Positions 44,683 through 53,827 of a DNA stretch of 64,000 nucleotides are shown here, piece by piece; the stretch's first letter is position 1, and every line of letters starts with the position of its first letter. The DNA is taken from positions 3,224,001 to 3,288,000 of the forward strand of contig NZ_CP108538.1 in assembly GCF_035994185.1 (NCBI RefSeq), read 5' to 3'. The translations under genes were made by a program, and so were the position numbers. This DNA comes from Streptomyces sp. NBC_01217 (GTDB lineage: Bacteria > Actinomycetota > Actinomycetes > Streptomycetales > Streptomycetaceae). The notes beneath the pieces were generated by a model, which saw only the letters and a program-made list of their open reading frames with translations, was not told the DNA's origin and did not search any database.

Positions 44683-46286
44683 TCAGCACCCTGGCCCGGC
44701 TGGAGGCCGTGGAGAGCGGCCGGGCGCAGCCGATGGCGACGGTCCTGCACCGCCATCTCACCGGACGGCCGCTCGTCCTGGTGCCGCTGACCACCGCCGG
44801 TGAGGCGGGCGCCCCGCTGGGGGCGCTCGTCGGGACGGACCGGGACGCGCCCCGGCTGCTGGCGGTTTCGCAGCCGCGCGACCGGGATCTGCGCTTCGCG
44901 TTCCTCGCCGAGCTGGCCGAGGCGGTGCTTCCGCACATCGAGGCGTACGTGGATGTCGTCGAGCCCGCCGAGCGCAGTGAGACCGATGCGGAGACCGGGA
45001 AGAAGGTCAAGGTCGAGGTCGAGCTGTGTGCGGACGCACCGCAGTTGATCGTGCCGAGCCGGGCGGGCATCGATTTCGTACGGCTGCTCGGCCGCTCGAT
45101 GCGGTTCCGGCGCACGGCGCAGGACGATCCCGACACCCCGTACCCCGCCCCCGCCCGCGTCCCGCTGCTGGGCCGCTGGCTGACGCATTACGGGGAGCGG
45201 GCCAGGGTGCCGGGCTCCTCGCTGCTGCTGGCGACGACCGATCTGCTGAACAGACACTGGGCGACCGGGCAGAGCAGCCTGGAGGATCAGCATCTGGGTG
45301 CGCTGCTGGCCTGGATCGACGCCCCGGCGGGCGAGTCCGGGGCGCGGGCGGCGCTCCGCGCGGAGCTGGAGCGGGACGGGAGGGGACAGCTGCTGTGCCC
45401 GCCTGCCGGTCCGGCGACGGACCCGGCGTTCGACAACCGGCTGCTGGCGCCCGCCATCGAGAAGTACGACCGGGCGCGCACCTCGCTCGCCGCGGCCGAG
45501 GACGGTCTGGCGGCCGATGCCCGGCTCGGCGAACTGAGCGCGGCCGAGCGGGAGATCAGGGCGCTGCTGGCCGCTGTGATGCGGCCGACCTGGGATGCGG
45601 TGTGGCGGGGGCTGGATCTGCTGAGGGAGCTGCCCGAGGGTGCGCGGGCCGAGGACCGCTGGACGAGGGACCGCTGGTCGTTCACCGGTCACCGGGACCG
45701 GGTGCGCTCCGGTGAGCCCCCGCAGCCGCGCCGGGACGACGCGGTGACGGCCGCGCAGAAGCTGGCCTCGCGCGAGACGGCGCAGGCCCAGCTGGAGGCG
45801 CAGGAGGCGTTGGACGATCCGCTGGTGCTGGCCGGGCGGCGGCTGGCCGGTGAGGCGTTCGTCGGCGAGGTGACGGAGGTGGTGATGGCGTACAGCGAGT
45901 CCAAGCGCCCGTCCCCGCGCCCGCTGGTCACGGTCCGCACGGACGAGCGCCCGCATCTCGGCGAGCGCACGAAGGTGTACCGCTCGCTGGACGGCAAGCC
46001 GCAGACCGCCGAGTTCGTGGAGTACGCGCAGGAGCCGGAGGGCGGGGGCGCGCCCCAGCTGGTGCTGCGGATCACCGACCGGATGGGCCGGAGCAAGGAG
46101 CCGGCCCCGGGCTCGGTGCCCGAGCCGGGCGACCGGATCGCCTGGACGCTGTTCGAGCACGATCAGCGCGGCGGCCCGAAACTGCCGGACCCGGAGGAGA
46201 CGCCCTGGACGCACGGCGGCCCGCCGGGCTCCGCCGCCGGGCACGCCGAGCATCCCGACCCCGTGACCGCGGAGGACCTTCTGTGA
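44673..46286 (+). CDS. Uncharacterised middle protein of the nuclease-helicase module
   Basis: A 537-residue soluble protein that I do not recognise. The first ~240 residues are mixed; 260-400 are strongly helical and charged (TSLAAAEDGLAADARLGELS), perhaps coiled. Residues about 415-515 are beta-rich (AFVGEVTEVVMAYSESKRP, LVTVRTDERPHLGERTKVY). They could be the barrel that precedes or inserts into Upf1/Dna2 helicase cores, though that is inference. The ATG overlaps the nuclease stop, and its TGA overlaps the helicase GTG (GTGA), so all three are made together. Confidence 0.8.
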   Translation: MSLISTLARLEAVESGRAQPMATVLHRHLTGRPLVLVPLTTAGEAGAPLGALVGTDRDAPRLLAVSQPRDRDLRFAFLAELAEAVLPHIEAYVDVVEPAERSETDAETGKKVKVEVELCADAPQLIVPSRAGIDFVRLLGRSMRFRRTAQDDPDTPYPAPARVPLLGRWLTHYGERARVPGSSLLLATTDLLNRHWATGQSSLEDQHLGALLAWIDAPAGESGARAALRAELERDGRGQLLCPPAGPATDPAFDNRLLAPAIEKYDRARTSLAAAEDGLAADARLGELSAAEREIRALLAAVMRPTWDAVWRGLDLLRELPEGARAEDRWTRDRWSFTGHRDRVRSGEPPQPRRDDAVTAAQKLASRETAQAQLEAQEALDDPLVLAGRRLAGEAFVGEVTEVVMAYSESKRPSPRPLVTVRTDERPHLGERTKVYRSLDGKPQTAEFVEYAQEPEGGGAPQLVLRITDRMGRSKEPAPGSVPEPGDRIAWTLFEHDQRGGPKLPDPEETPWTHGGPPGSAAGHAEHPDPVTAEDLL

Positions 46287-47617
46287 CGGCCGTTTTCGAC
46301 CCGGGCGCCCAGGCCGCGCGGGCTACCGACGCGATCCTCGCCGACACCCTGGGCGGTACGTCGCGCGGCATCGTGGTGGACTCCCCGCCGGGCGCGGGGA
46401 AGTCGACGCTCGTGGTGCGCGCCGCGCTGGAACTCGCGGCGGCCGGGCGTCCGTTGATGGTGGTCGCGCAGACCAACGCCCAGGTCGACGACCTCGTCGT
46501 GCGGCTGGCCGAGAAGGACCCGGGGCTGCCGGTCGGCCGGTTGCACAGCAATGACTCCGACCCGTACGACAAGGTGCTGGACGGCCTGGCCAACGTACGG
46601 AAGTCGGCCAAGGCGTCGGATCTCGCCGGGCTCGACGTCGTCATCTCGACGGCCGCCAAGTGGGCGCATGTGAAGAACGTCGAGCCGTGGGGGCACGCGA
46701 TCGTCGACGAGGCGTACCAGATGCGCTCGGATGCTCTGCTGGCCGTCGCCGGCCTCTTCGAGCGGGCGCTGTTCGTCGGCGATCCGGGGCAGTTGGACCC
46801 GTTCTCGATCGTCGGCGCGGACCAGTGGGCGGGGCTGAGCTACGACCCGTCGGCGAGCGCGGTCTCCACGCTGCTCGCGCACAATCCCGGGCTGCCGCAG
46901 CACCGGCTGCCGGTGTCGTGGCGGCTGCCCGCCTCCGCCGCGCCGCTCGTCTCGGACGCGTTCTACCCGTACACCCCGTTCCGCAGCGGTACGGACCACG
47001 GCGACCGGCGGCTGTCGTTCGGCGTCGCGTCCGACGGCTCGGCGCAGGACCGGGTGCTGGACGAGGCCGCGGAGTCGGGCTGGGGTCTGCTCGAACTCCC
47101 GGCCCGGCACACCCCGCGCACCGACCCGGAGGCGGTTCGGGCGGTGGCCCTGGTCGTCCGCCGACTGCTGGACCGGGGCGGCGCGGCGACGAGCGAGCGC
47201 TCCCCCGATCCCGCTCCGGTGACGGCGGACCGGGTCGCGGTCGGCACCGCCCACCGCGACCAGGCCGCGGCGGTACGGGCGGCGCTCGCGGAGCTGGGTG
47301 TGACGGGCGTGGCGGTGGACACGGCGAACCGGCTCCAGGGCCGCGAGTTCGATGTGACGGTGGTCCTGCATCCGCTGTCCGGCCGCCCGGACGCCACGGC
47401 TTTCCATCTGGAGACGGGCCGGCTGTGCGTCCTGGCCTCGCGCCACCGGCACGCGTGCATCGTGGTGTGCCGGGCGGGCGTCGCGGAGCTGCTGGACGAG
47501 CACCCGTCGACGGAGCCGGTGCAGCTGGGGGTCACGGTGAAGTTCCCGGACGGCTGGGAGGCCAACCACGCGGTGCTGTCGCATCTGGGCGAGCACCGGG
47601 TGCGCTGGGAGGTGTGA
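46283..47617 (+). CDS. SF1 helicase, Dna2/Upf1-like AAA ATPase
   Basis: A 444-residue helicase core starting at GTG 46283 with GGAGGACC upstream. Walker A is PPGAGKST (35-42). Motif Ia lies in VVAQTNAQVDDL, motif II is DEAY at 142-145, motif III is GDPGQLDPF from 166. Motif V is TANRLQGREFDVTVV, and motif VI VLASRHRH keeps its arginines. The order fits SF1B Upf1/Dna2-type DNA or RNA helicases. It has no nuclease domain of its own; that function is the separate upstream gene. The protein is complete but lacks accessory domains. Confidence 0.85.
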   Translation: MTAVFDPGAQAARATDAILADTLGGTSRGIVVDSPPGAGKSTLVVRAALELAAAGRPLMVVAQTNAQVDDLVVRLAEKDPGLPVGRLHSNDSDPYDKVLDGLANVRKSAKASDLAGLDVVISTAAKWAHVKNVEPWGHAIVDEAYQMRSDALLAVAGLFERALFVGDPGQLDPFSIVGADQWAGLSYDPSASAVSTLLAHNPGLPQHRLPVSWRLPASAAPLVSDAFYPYTPFRSGTDHGDRRLSFGVASDGSAQDRVLDEAAESGWGLLELPARHTPRTDPEAVRAVALVVRRLLDRGGAATSERSPDPAPVTADRVAVGTAHRDQAAAVRAALAELGVTGVAVDTANRLQGREFDVTVVLHPLSGRPDATAFHLETGRLCVLASRHRHACIVVCRAGVAELLDEHPSTEPVQLGVTVKFPDGWEANHAVLSHLGEHRVRWEV

Positions 47618-47710
47618 CGGTACCCACGCGCGGGCGTGCCGGACAGCCCCCTTGCGCGACGTTGGACAATGGAGGGTGGCCGCCCGGCCCACCGAAGGAG
47701 GAATCACCAC

Positions 47711-48052
47711 ATGGCACAACCCGAGCGGAACGAGCAGCAGCGGCTGCGCCCCGCGCCCCTGCTCTTCGAGCCGTCGGCGGCAGTCGCCGATCCTGAGCAC
47801 TTCTTCGATCTGGAGTCGATGGACGATCCGAAGGAGCTGCTGTCCCGCGCCACCGAGCTGACCCTGGCGTTCCGTGCCGCGACCGACCGCGCGGTCGAGT
47901 TCCAGGCGATCGCGGCCGCCCAGCTCGCCGATCCGCGCCGGTTCGACCGGCTGACGACCGCGGACATCGCGCTGCGTGCGGAGTGGACCGAGGACTATGC
48001 CAAGAAGATGGTCGAGTTCGGCCGGAGCCTGCTGGGCGGCTCGACGCCCTGA
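47711..48052 (+). CDS. Small conserved acidic protein
   Basis: 113 residues from ATG 47711, set by a strong AAGGAGGA site. The protein is helical and charged, with central DPKELLSRATELTLAFRAATD and a C-terminal amphipathic helix EWTEDYAKKMVEFGRSLL. No domain is recognised. It follows the helicase by 93 nt and may belong to the same transcript but has its own strong translation signal. Function unknown. Confidence 0.75.
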   Translation: MAQPERNEQQRLRPAPLLFEPSAAVADPEHFFDLESMDDPKELLSRATELTLAFRAATDRAVEFQAIAAAQLADPRRFDRLTTADIALRAEWTEDYAKKMVEFGRSLLGGSTP

Positions 48053-48250
48053 CCGCCGTACCGGCCCGTACCCGGCCTCGCGTCGCACTGTCCGGGCCGA
48101 CCGTCCTCGTCACCCGCCCGGGCCCGGTCCTGACATCGGGTACCACCAGTGGCATATGCCCGGGCGCAAGATACTCCTCTCCGCCCCGCCCTGTCCCGAT
48201 TTCCGGCAACTCTCGGAATCCGCTTGATCACTCCCGGTAGACATGGGCGC

Positions 48251-48958
48251 ATGAGCGCATGGCTGCCAGACGAGACGCCCCTGCATCACGGCGACGGCCC
48301 CTGTCACGGGGCCGACGTCTTCGCCCTCCTGCGCGACCGGGCCGCGAACCGGACGGCTCAGATCACGGCAGCCGGTGCCGCCTGGCTCGCCGGCGCCGCG
48401 GCCTATCCGCGCAGCACGCTGGCCCAGTGGGAGGCCCACCCCTCCGCACCCGGGGTGCTGCCGTGCGGATCGGCCTTCGATGTGGTGAACGTGCCCACTC
48501 TCTTCGGGCGCCGGATGCTGGAACACCTGTGGGCGGACGGCCCCGGCTCCGGCCCCGTCGCCACCCATCGCGGACGGATGCTGCTCTTCGCCTCCCCGGG
48601 CACCGCCCAGCGGCTGCCCTCGCTGCTCGACTGGGAGGAGTGGGGCGGCGGCCTCGAACCGCGCGACGCAACAGACCCGCGGGGGCGGGACGGCGGCGGG
48701 GGCAAGGTCCCGCCACTGCTCTGCCACGGCATCGGGGATGCGGTGACCGTCCCGCCGCTGACCTGCGTCTCCGCCGCCCCCGGGCCCCGCTGGGTGGTCG
48801 CCCCCGACACCCGCAGCCCCTGGCTGCCGGGCCCGGACGTACTGCTCTGGGCCTGTGTACGGGTGACCAGGTCGGCGACCTCCCCGGCGGCCCGGAATTC
48901 GATTTTTCCTACCACCGATCAGGATGCTAATGTCTACGACGTCAGCAGGCGCCGCTAG
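48251..48958 (+). CDS. Primase/polymerase-like hypothetical protein ending inside tRNA-Lys
   Basis: A 235-residue protein from ATG 48251 (MSAWLPDE). Motifs FDVVNVPTLFGRRM, LLFASPGTAQRLPSLL, GIGDAVTVPPLT and RWVVAPDTRSPWLPGPDVLL are typical of the small Streptomyces family loosely called prim-pol-like, also seen at 39598. The frame continues through the tRNA promoter and stops at TAG 48956-48958, within the first bases of the tRNA gene. So either the protein and tRNA really overlap, or the true C-terminus is lost. Function unknown. Confidence 0.65.
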   Translation: MSAWLPDETPLHHGDGPCHGADVFALLRDRAANRTAQITAAGAAWLAGAAAYPRSTLAQWEAHPSAPGVLPCGSAFDVVNVPTLFGRRMLEHLWADGPGSGPVATHRGRMLLFASPGTAQRLPSLLDWEEWGGGLEPRDATDPRGRDGGGGKVPPLLCHGIGDAVTVPPLTCVSAAPGPRWVVAPDTRSPWLPGPDVLLWACVRVTRSATSPAARNSIFPTTDQDANVYDVSRRR

Positions 48959-49022
48959 CTCAGTTGGTTAGAGCAGCTGACTCTTAATCAGCGGGTCCGG
49001 GGTTCGAGTCCCTGGCGGCGCA
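48949..49022 (+). tRNA. tRNA-Lys (anticodon CTT), copy 1
   Basis: Cloverleaf with acceptor GCGCCGC/GCGGCGC, anticodon loop CTCTTAA (CUU), T-loop TTCGAGT and A73. CCA is not encoded. It is identical in sequence to the copies at 56926 and 62750, and all three are preceded by GTCAGCAG. Confidence 0.97.
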
Positions 49023-49028
49023 CAGACG

Positions 49029-49064
49029 GAAGAAGCCCCCTTGCGAGAGCGAGAGGGCTTCTTC
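49029..49064. terminator. Terminator after tRNA-Lys copy 1
   Basis: GAAGAAGCCC (49029-49038) pairs with GGGCTTCTTC (49055-49064); it also lies at the 3' end of the convergent protease gene. Confidence 0.8.
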
Positions 49065-49077
49065 GTGCTCGCGGGAC

Positions 49078-50319
49078 CTACGTTCCTGTGGTGATCCGGA
49101 CCGTCCAGGCGCCCGAGGGCGTCCGGTCGGCGACCTCGATCCTGGCGTGCGCGCCGGGGATGCTGTACGTCTCGCCGACCCGCAGCGGGGCGTCCGCGAG
49201 CGGCGCGTAGACGGACCGGTCCCAGCAGGCGTCGGAGCGGGGGTGGGTGTCGATGACCTCGACCGGACCGCCGCCGGACGGGGTTGCGCTGCGCACCCGG
49301 TAGAGCAGGACGCCTTCGGTGCAGGTCGTCCGGTCGTTGCCGGTGGCGCTGCGGGCCTCGATGGCCACCGCACTGCCCTCACCGGTCCTGATCACCGCGA
49401 GCCGGGTGCCGATGGAGGCGCCGGGTACGGGGACCGCGGCGATCGGCTCCAGGGTGATGTCGCGGCTGCGCTGGACGCAGACCACCTGCCTGCCGTCCAG
49501 CCAGCCCAGCTTCCACTTGTGCCAGCCGAAGAAGTCCGGTGCGAGCCCGAACTGACTGCCCATCACATCCCAGTCGCCGACATAGGTGTCCCAGTCCCCC
49601 TTGCCGTCGGTCGGCCGGTGGTAGAGGTCCGGCAGATCGAAGACGTGCCCGGTCTCGTGGGACAGCACGTTGTGGTCCGGGGGGTGCTGCTCGAAGACGG
49701 TGACGACGCGCCGGATGTCCGTACCGTCGGCGTGCAGCGGCTGGTCGAAGTTGACGACCTTGGTGGCATCGGAGTCGACGCCCGGGGCGTCCGGGTCGGC
49801 GACCAGATAGACGACGTCGAACCGGGAGAAGTCGACCTTCGGGTCGGCCACGGCGATGGCGTCGCGCAGATAGGCGCCGCGCCGCTCGTTGTTCCAGTCC
49901 CGCTGTATGCCGTACCAGCCGGACGCCTTGGGCATCCGGATCCACTGCCGCAGCGGGTGCGGGCGCAGGGTGAACTTTCCGTACGAGGCGCGCTGGAAGA
50001 ACTGGGTGGTTGCGGGGAAGTAGTCGGCGGTCAGCTCCTTGGTGGTGTTGGCGGGCTGGTGGTCCGGGAAGGACAGAAAGATCATGACCGCGTCGAGGGA
50101 GCGGTCGGGGCGCGGATAGGCGTCGTTCCAGTCCCCCACGCCCAGCGAGTGGTGCGCCTCGGTGCGGGGCAGTGCGCACGGCCCCGCTTCGCCGGTGGCG
50201 GCCACGGCCGGCCCGGCGACCAGAGAGGTGGCGACGAGCGCCATCAGAGAGGTCGCGGCCGCGGTGATGCGGCGCAGGCTCGGTCTCTCCACTGCCCCGG
50301 TTCCGGGCTGACGCGGCAC
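49078..50319 (-). CDS. Secreted M6-family metalloprotease
   Basis: A 413-residue exported zinc protease. It starts at GTG 50319 behind GGAGG. The signal runs to about residue 41 (LMALVATSLVAGPAVAA). The M6 core begins AVMIFLSFPDHQPANTT. The zinc motif is HETGH at 221-225, with FDLPDLYH downstream and WDVMG as the Met-turn region. A C-terminal beta domain with two Cys-containing loops closes the protein. It probably degrades extracellular proteins. It ends toward the tRNA-Lys terminator. Confidence 0.9.
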   Translation of the reverse strand: MPRQPGTGAVERPSLRRITAAATSLMALVATSLVAGPAVAATGEAGPCALPRTEAHHSLGVGDWNDAYPRPDRSLDAVMIFLSFPDHQPANTTKELTADYFPATTQFFQRASYGKFTLRPHPLRQWIRMPKASGWYGIQRDWNNERRGAYLRDAIAVADPKVDFSRFDVVYLVADPDAPGVDSDATKVVNFDQPLHADGTDIRRVVTVFEQHPPDHNVLSHETGHVFDLPDLYHRPTDGKGDWDTYVGDWDVMGSQFGLAPDFFGWHKWKLGWLDGRQVVCVQRSRDITLEPIAAVPVPGASIGTRLAVIRTGEGSAVAIEARSATGNDRTTCTEGVLLYRVRSATPSGGGPVEVIDTHPRSDACWDRSVYAPLADAPLRVGETYSIPGAHARIEVADRTPSGAWTVRITTGT

Positions 50320-50698
50320 ATCAACCTCCGGGGCGAGACGTGGTCACCCACTCACCTTGTGATGATTTGAGGCTTTCGTCCTGTTTAGCTGCCCCAGTCG
50401 AGTCAGTAGTCGACCGAGAGATTCACCCTCACGGACAGTCACAATCGATCACCAGGGCATCGCGAGAGAACCAAATCGCTCAGAAATGATCAGTCATGGG
50501 CAAACCGGATCGGCGGCCGACTGGCCCAAGTGGGGCGAACGCGGGGCGCGGAGGGCTCGGGCGCTGGAACGGCCGACGCCGCAGCCTCTATGCTTCACCA
50601 GGCTTTCCCGCGTGGCGTGCGCCTGCGACAGCGGCGTCCGCGCGGCGGCCAGTCCGGCCACACCTGTTCAGGACAGAACTGCACGGCGGGAGCGAACG
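50320..50698. other. Divergent promoter region protease/cdgA
   Basis: 379 nt between divergent genes. Bases 50345-50480 are comparatively AT-rich and should hold both promoters. Bases 50485-50698 form an in-frame open stretch ahead of the cdgA GTG but lack PAS-like sequence and a better start. I found no operator I could name with confidence, although CdgA genes are BldD targets elsewhere. Confidence 0.5.
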
Positions 50699-52579
50699 GT
50701 GAGCGGAACCTCCGAAGGGCCGAGGCCCGCGGCGGGCACGGCCCCTCATTCCGCAGGACCGTCGGTCACGGAGCGTCATCCCCCGTGGCCCCCTGCGGGA
50801 GTCGAAAGGGCCGAGACGCACGGCTACCGGGCCGCCTTCCGGGCCGCCACGCTCCCGATGGCCGTCGTCGATCACGAGGGCCTGGTCGTCGCCGCCAACG
50901 ACGCGCTCGGCGGCCTCCTCGGCTTCCCCGCCGCGGCGCTGGCCACCCAGTCGGCGGCCGATCTGCTCGACCTCGTGGCGGACGGCCGCACCTGGCGCGC
51001 GTACCGCGAGGTGCTGCACCGCCGGCGCTCACGGTTCCGCTGCACCCGCAGGCTCAAACACCCCGACGGGCGCTCGATGTGGGCCGAGATCACCGTCGTG
51101 CCGATGCCCGAGCCGGAGGCCGTCCGGGCCGACGGCCCCGGGCCCGGCCGGGTGCTGCTCTCCGTCGCGGACATCAGCGACCGGCGCGAGCTGCAGAAGC
51201 GGCTGCGCCACCTCCAGATGCACGACCCGGTGACCCGGCTGCCCAACCGGACACTGTTCTTCGAACGGCTCTCGGCCGTCCTGGAGACCCCGCCGCACCA
51301 GGACGGCAGCCTCCCCGGACACCCCGGAGGCGGCCGGATCGGGCTCTGCTATCTCGACCTGGACGGCTTCAAGGCCGTCAACGACACGATGGGCCACCGG
51401 ATCGGCGACCGGCTGCTCGCCGCCGTCGCCGCACGGCTCACCGACTGCGCGGCCCAGGAGGGCCCGCACCGCCCCGGTTCCCATCTCGTGGCGCGCCTGG
51501 GCGGCGACGAGTTCGCCATCCTGGTCGAGGACTCCGCCGGTACGCAGCAGCTCACCGATCTGGCCCGCACGGTCCTGGCCGCACTGCAGAAGCCCTTCGA
51601 CCTGGGCGGGCAGCGGCTGGGCGTCTCGGCCTCGATCGGGGTGGTGGAACGGCCCGTGGCCGGCACTTCGGCGACCGGTCTGATGCAGGCCGCCGACACC
51701 ACGCTGTACTGGGCGAAGGCGGACGGCAAGGACCGCTGGACGGTCTTCGACCCGGAACGCAACGCCCACCGGATGACCCGTCAGACGCTCTCCTCTCATC
51801 TGCGGCCCGCCGTCGAGCGCGGTGAGTTCACCATCGAGTACCAGCCGCTGGTCGGCATGGCCGACGGAGTCGTCCGCGGGGTGGAGGCGCTGGTCCGCTG
51901 GAACCACCCGCAGTTCGGGATGCTCTCGCCGAATCGGTTCGTCGCGATCGCGGAGGAGGACGGCTCGATCGTCCAGCTCGGCCGGTGGGTACTGCGGTCC
52001 GCCTGCCGCCAGGCCCGGCGCTGGCAGCTCGACCACCCGGCCGAACCGCCGCTGTTCATCAGCGTCAATGTCGCCGTGCGGCAGGTCTGGGACTCCGACC
52101 TGGTCACCGATGTCGCGGAGATCCTCGCCGAGACCGGCCTCGACCCCGGGCTGCTGCAGCTGGAGCTGACCGAGTCCGCCGTGATGGGCTCGGCGGGCCG
52201 CCCCCTCCAGGCCCTCCAGGCCCTCAGCGACATGGGCGTACGCATCGCCATCGACGACTTCGGGACCGGCTACTCGAACCTCGCCTATCTGAGCCGGCTG
52301 CCCGTCTCCGTACTGAAGCTGGACGGCTCGTTCGTACGCGGCTTCCGCTACGAAGACGGCGACCGGCCGAGCCCCGCCGACGAGACGATCGTCGAGGCGA
52401 TGGTGGAGCTGGCACACCGCCTGGGCCTGACCGTCACCGCGGAGTGCGTGGAGACGGCGGGCCAGGCGGAACGGCTGCGCAGGATCGGCTGCGACACCGG
52501 GCAGGGCTGGCTGTACTCGCGCGCGGTGGCTCCGGAGCGGATCGCCGAACTGATCGGCGGCGGGAAGCTGATGGCCTGA
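50699..52579 (+). CDS. cdgA: PAS-GGDEF-EAL cyclic di-GMP protein CdgA
   Basis: 626 residues from GTG 50699 with GGGAGCGA upstream. The PAS domain is at about 45-160 (AVVDHEGLVVAANDALGGLL). The GGDEF domain keeps GGDEF at 268-272 (ARLGGDEFAIL) and DLDGFKAVND. The EAL domain keeps EAL at 396-398 (GVEALVRWNHP), with DDFGTGYSNL and KLDGSFV. Both enzymatic centres look intact, so synthesis and breakdown of c-di-GMP are possible. No membrane helices. In S. coelicolor CdgA is a BldD-regulated developmental protein at the same locus. Confidence 0.9.
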   Translation: MSGTSEGPRPAAGTAPHSAGPSVTERHPPWPPAGVERAETHGYRAAFRAATLPMAVVDHEGLVVAANDALGGLLGFPAAALATQSAADLLDLVADGRTWRAYREVLHRRRSRFRCTRRLKHPDGRSMWAEITVVPMPEPEAVRADGPGPGRVLLSVADISDRRELQKRLRHLQMHDPVTRLPNRTLFFERLSAVLETPPHQDGSLPGHPGGGRIGLCYLDLDGFKAVNDTMGHRIGDRLLAAVAARLTDCAAQEGPHRPGSHLVARLGGDEFAILVEDSAGTQQLTDLARTVLAALQKPFDLGGQRLGVSASIGVVERPVAGTSATGLMQAADTTLYWAKADGKDRWTVFDPERNAHRMTRQTLSSHLRPAVERGEFTIEYQPLVGMADGVVRGVEALVRWNHPQFGMLSPNRFVAIAEEDGSIVQLGRWVLRSACRQARRWQLDHPAEPPLFISVNVAVRQVWDSDLVTDVAEILAETGLDPGLLQLELTESAVMGSAGRPLQALQALSDMGVRIAIDDFGTGYSNLAYLSRLPVSVLKLDGSFVRGFRYEDGDRPSPADETIVEAMVELAHRLGLTVTAECVETAGQAERLRRIGCDTGQGWLYSRAVAPERIAELIGGGKLMA

Positions 52580-52608
52580 CCCCGGTGACCGACTGCCGGT
52601 CACCGGGG
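52580..52608. terminator. Bidirectional terminator after cdgA
   Basis: Perfect 12-bp arms (CCCCGGTGACCG at 52580-52591, complement 52597-52608) between convergent cdgA and the oxidoreductase gene. Confidence 0.88.
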
Positions 52609-52617
52609 AGGGCGGTG

Positions 52618-53715
52618 TCAGACCGTCGGCAGCCCGTACGCGTCCGCGATCAGTTCGTAGCTGCGCAGTCGCGCCTCGCCGCCGTGGGCGTTGGCGGTGA
52701 TCATCAGTTCGTCGGCGCCGGTGCGCTTGGCCAGGTCGTCGAGGCCGGTGCGGACCTCGTCCGCCGTGCCGTGGACGATGTTGACCAGCCAGCCGTCGAC
52801 GAACTCGCGCTCCATGGGGCTGAAGGAGTACGTCTCCGCCTCCTCGGGCGTCGGGACCAGGCCGGGGCGGCCGGTGCGCAGCCGGACCATGGACAGGGCG
52901 CCGGAGAGCACCTGGCGGCGGGCCTCGCGCTCGTCGTCGGCGGCCAGGGCCGCGACACCGATCAGGGCGTACGGGGCGTCGAGCACCGCGGACGGGCGGA
53001 ACGACTCCCGGTACAGGTCGAGGGCTGGGACCGTGTTCTGGGCCGAGAAGTGGTGGGCGAAGGCGAACGGGAGGCCGAGCACACCGGCCAGCCGGGCGCT
53101 GAAGCCGGATGAGCCGAGCAGCCAGATCGGCGGGCGGGCCGGGGACTGGACCCCGCCCTCGGAGGTGGCCTGGACCGGGCCGGGGACCGCGTGGATACGG
53201 GAGTAGGGGTGGCCGTCGGGGAAGTCGTCGTCCAGGAACCGGGTCAGCTCGGCGAGCTGCTGCGGGAAGTCGTCGGCGCCCTCGTTCAGCCGGTCCGTGC
53301 GGCGCAGGGCGGCAGCCGTCGCGCCGTCGGTGCCGGGGGCGCGGCCGAGGCCGAGGTCGATGCGGCCGGGGGCCATGGCCTCCAGGGTGCCGAACTGTTC
53401 GGCGATGACGAGCGGTGCGTGGTTGGGCAGCATCACACCGCCGGAGCCGAGCCTGATGCGCTCGGTGTGTGCGGCGAGGTGGGCCAGGATGACGGCGGGC
53501 GACGAGGAGGCGACGCCGGGCATGGAGTGGTGTTCGGCCACCCAGTAGCGGTGGAATCCGCGGCGCTCGGCGAGCTGTGCGATGTCCACGCTCGTACGCA
53601 GCGCCTGGGTGGCGGTGCGGCCCTGGCCCACGGTCACCAGGTCCAGCACGGAGAGCGGGACTGTGGCCGTCCCCTCCGCCTTGCCACGGATCTCGTCGCC
53701 TCGAATCTCGTCCAC
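52618..53715 (-). CDS. Luciferase-like FMN-dependent monooxygenase
   Basis: A 365-residue LLM-class flavin oxidoreductase of the MsnO8 branch. The start is GTG 53715 behind GAGAGG. Signatures are [51 protein letters not shown] and the late [10 protein letters not shown]. It should use reduced FMN and oxygen, but the substrate is unknown. The N-terminus repeats DEIRG twice ([10 protein letters not shown]), a small duplication. Single gene on its strand. Confidence 0.88.
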   Translation of the reverse strand: MDEIRGDEIRGKAEGTATVPLSVLDLVTVGQGRTATQALRTSVDIAQLAERRGFHRYWVAEHHSMPGVASSSPAVILAHLAAHTERIRLGSGGVMLPNHAPLVIAEQFGTLEAMAPGRIDLGLGRAPGTDGATAAALRRTDRLNEGADDFPQQLAELTRFLDDDFPDGHPYSRIHAVPGPVQATSEGGVQSPARPPIWLLGSSGFSARLAGVLGLPFAFAHHFSAQNTVPALDLYRESFRPSAVLDAPYALIGVAALAADDEREARRQVLSGALSMVRLRTGRPGLVPTPEEAETYSFSPMEREFVDGWLVNIVHGTADEVRTGLDDLAKRTGADELMITANAHGGEARLRSYELIADAYGLPTV

Positions 53716-53827
53716 GTCCTGGCCTCTCCGGTGATGCGCCTACGTCCGTCTCGTACGTCCGGAAAGGCAGAACAGGAGGTGGTCTCCGTTTATTCCCCCA
53801 CTCCCCGGCCGCCCGGTCGCCCCTGGC

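Noticed and set aside
51029..52603. 524-residue antisense frame over cdgA
   Set aside because: cdgA has intact PAS, GGDEF and EAL motifs; the antisense product has none.
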